Of a stretch of 6,324 nt of DNA, positions 6,241 through 6,324 are shown one piece after another. The stretch comes from Chloroflexota bacterium. GTDB taxonomy: Bacteria; Chloroflexota; Anaerolineae; J102. The notes beneath the pieces are model-generated. The model saw only the letters and a program-made list of their open reading frames with translations, did not search any database and was not told where the DNA came from. The number at the start of each line of letters is the position of its first letter. Positions within the stretch are counted from its first letter, which is position 1. The position numbers and the translations under genes were made by a program. The stretch is taken from positions 1 through 6,324 of the forward strand of contig PIVW01000351.1 of the NCBI GenBank assembly GCA_003353825.1. Direction: 5' to 3'.

Positions 6241-6276
6241 CCATCGTTGAATGAGGCGTAAAGCCTCTAGCGATGG
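6241..6276. other. Two-stem hairpin CCATCG...CGATGG
   Basis: CCATCG (6241-6246) pairs with CGATGG (6271-6276), and within it GAGGC (6253-6257) pairs with GCCTC (6263-6267) over the loop GTAAA. Both stems are perfect. No T run follows. It could be an intergenic palindromic element or part of an RNA that continues past the window. Confidence 0.45.
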
Positions 6277-6324
6277 CCGCCCTCGTTGCTTGTGGGGCCG
6301 CCACTGCGGCGGAGGAACTTTGAA
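6277..6324 (+). other. GC-rich tail with hairpin and Shine-Dalgarno-like motif at the window edge
   Basis: GGCCGCC occurs twice (6275-6281 and 6296-6302). GCCGC (6297-6301) pairs with GCGGC (6306-6310) over a four-base loop. GGAGG follows at 6311-6315, so it may serve a gene starting just beyond 6324; the only start-like codon inside is TTG at 6320, too close to judge. The hairpin next to the GGAGG could hide or expose it. No coding sequence can be called here. Confidence 0.3.

Noticed and set aside
6246..6252. Integron-type core site GTTGAAT fitting GTTRRRY
   Set aside because: The motif is short and expected several times by chance in a window this size. There is no integrase, no matching second core and no cassette arrangement.
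6265..6324. Start of an RNase P RNA gene (GC-rich hairpin followed by GCGGAGGAA)
   Set aside because: The near-universal GAGGAAAGTCC segment is not there; the sequence continues GAGGAACTTTGAA. The window ends before further checks, so the likeness is too weak to call.

Overview
The window carries four protein-coding units, all on the + strand, in sequence of roughly balanced base composition. It looks like a member of the Chloroflexota (Anaerolineae/Caldilinea-type). That is inferred from style and not from a marker gene: a lipoprotein with Pro/Thr linkers between its domains, cyclophilins of the 'APPLTID...' type, and a class II (GlpX-type) fructose bisphosphatase.

Layout. Positions 1-248 are non-coding and hold a long imperfect inverted repeat (about 61-160). 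At 249-2138, starting at TTG, is a secreted lipoprotein of 629 residues with three tandem cyclophilin (peptidyl-prolyl isomerase) domains; the middle one has lost most catalytic residues. Fifty-one bases later comes a fourth cyclophilin unit (2190-2670), single-domain and without a signal peptide. Its reading frame is broken by a run of ten C (2209-2218); nine C would restore a complete 159-residue enzyme. A GC-rich hairpin at 2777-2804 probably ends this transcript.

A new unit seems to start at an extended -10 promoter (2867-2875). A possible 20-codon leader ORF (2883-2945) precedes a 715-residue anion transporter (2949-5096) built as SulP permease + STAS domain + Cys-rich linker + C-terminal rhodanese with an intact active-site loop. 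After 64 bases and a strong Shine-Dalgarno comes a divergent GlpX-type fructose-1,6-bisphosphatase (5161-6150). It keeps most metal ligands but differs at two active-site positions. The tail (6151-6324) has no gene but several inverted repeats, a short stretch resembling the 3' part of 5S rRNA, and a Shine-Dalgarno-like motif at the window edge.

Working together: the two cyclophilin units look like a duplicated extracytoplasmic/cytoplasmic pair for protein folding. The transporter-rhodanese fusion suggests uptake of an oxyanion (sulfate-like, or possibly bicarbonate) coupled to sulfur transfer. The GlpX gene may be co-transcribed with it, but a functional link is only inferred. No mobile element, CRISPR array, tRNA or intact rRNA is visible. 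The most unusual items are the C-tract frame break, the mixed active/inactive triple cyclophilin, the transporter-rhodanese fusion, the possible leaderless leader ORF, and the altered GlpX active site.
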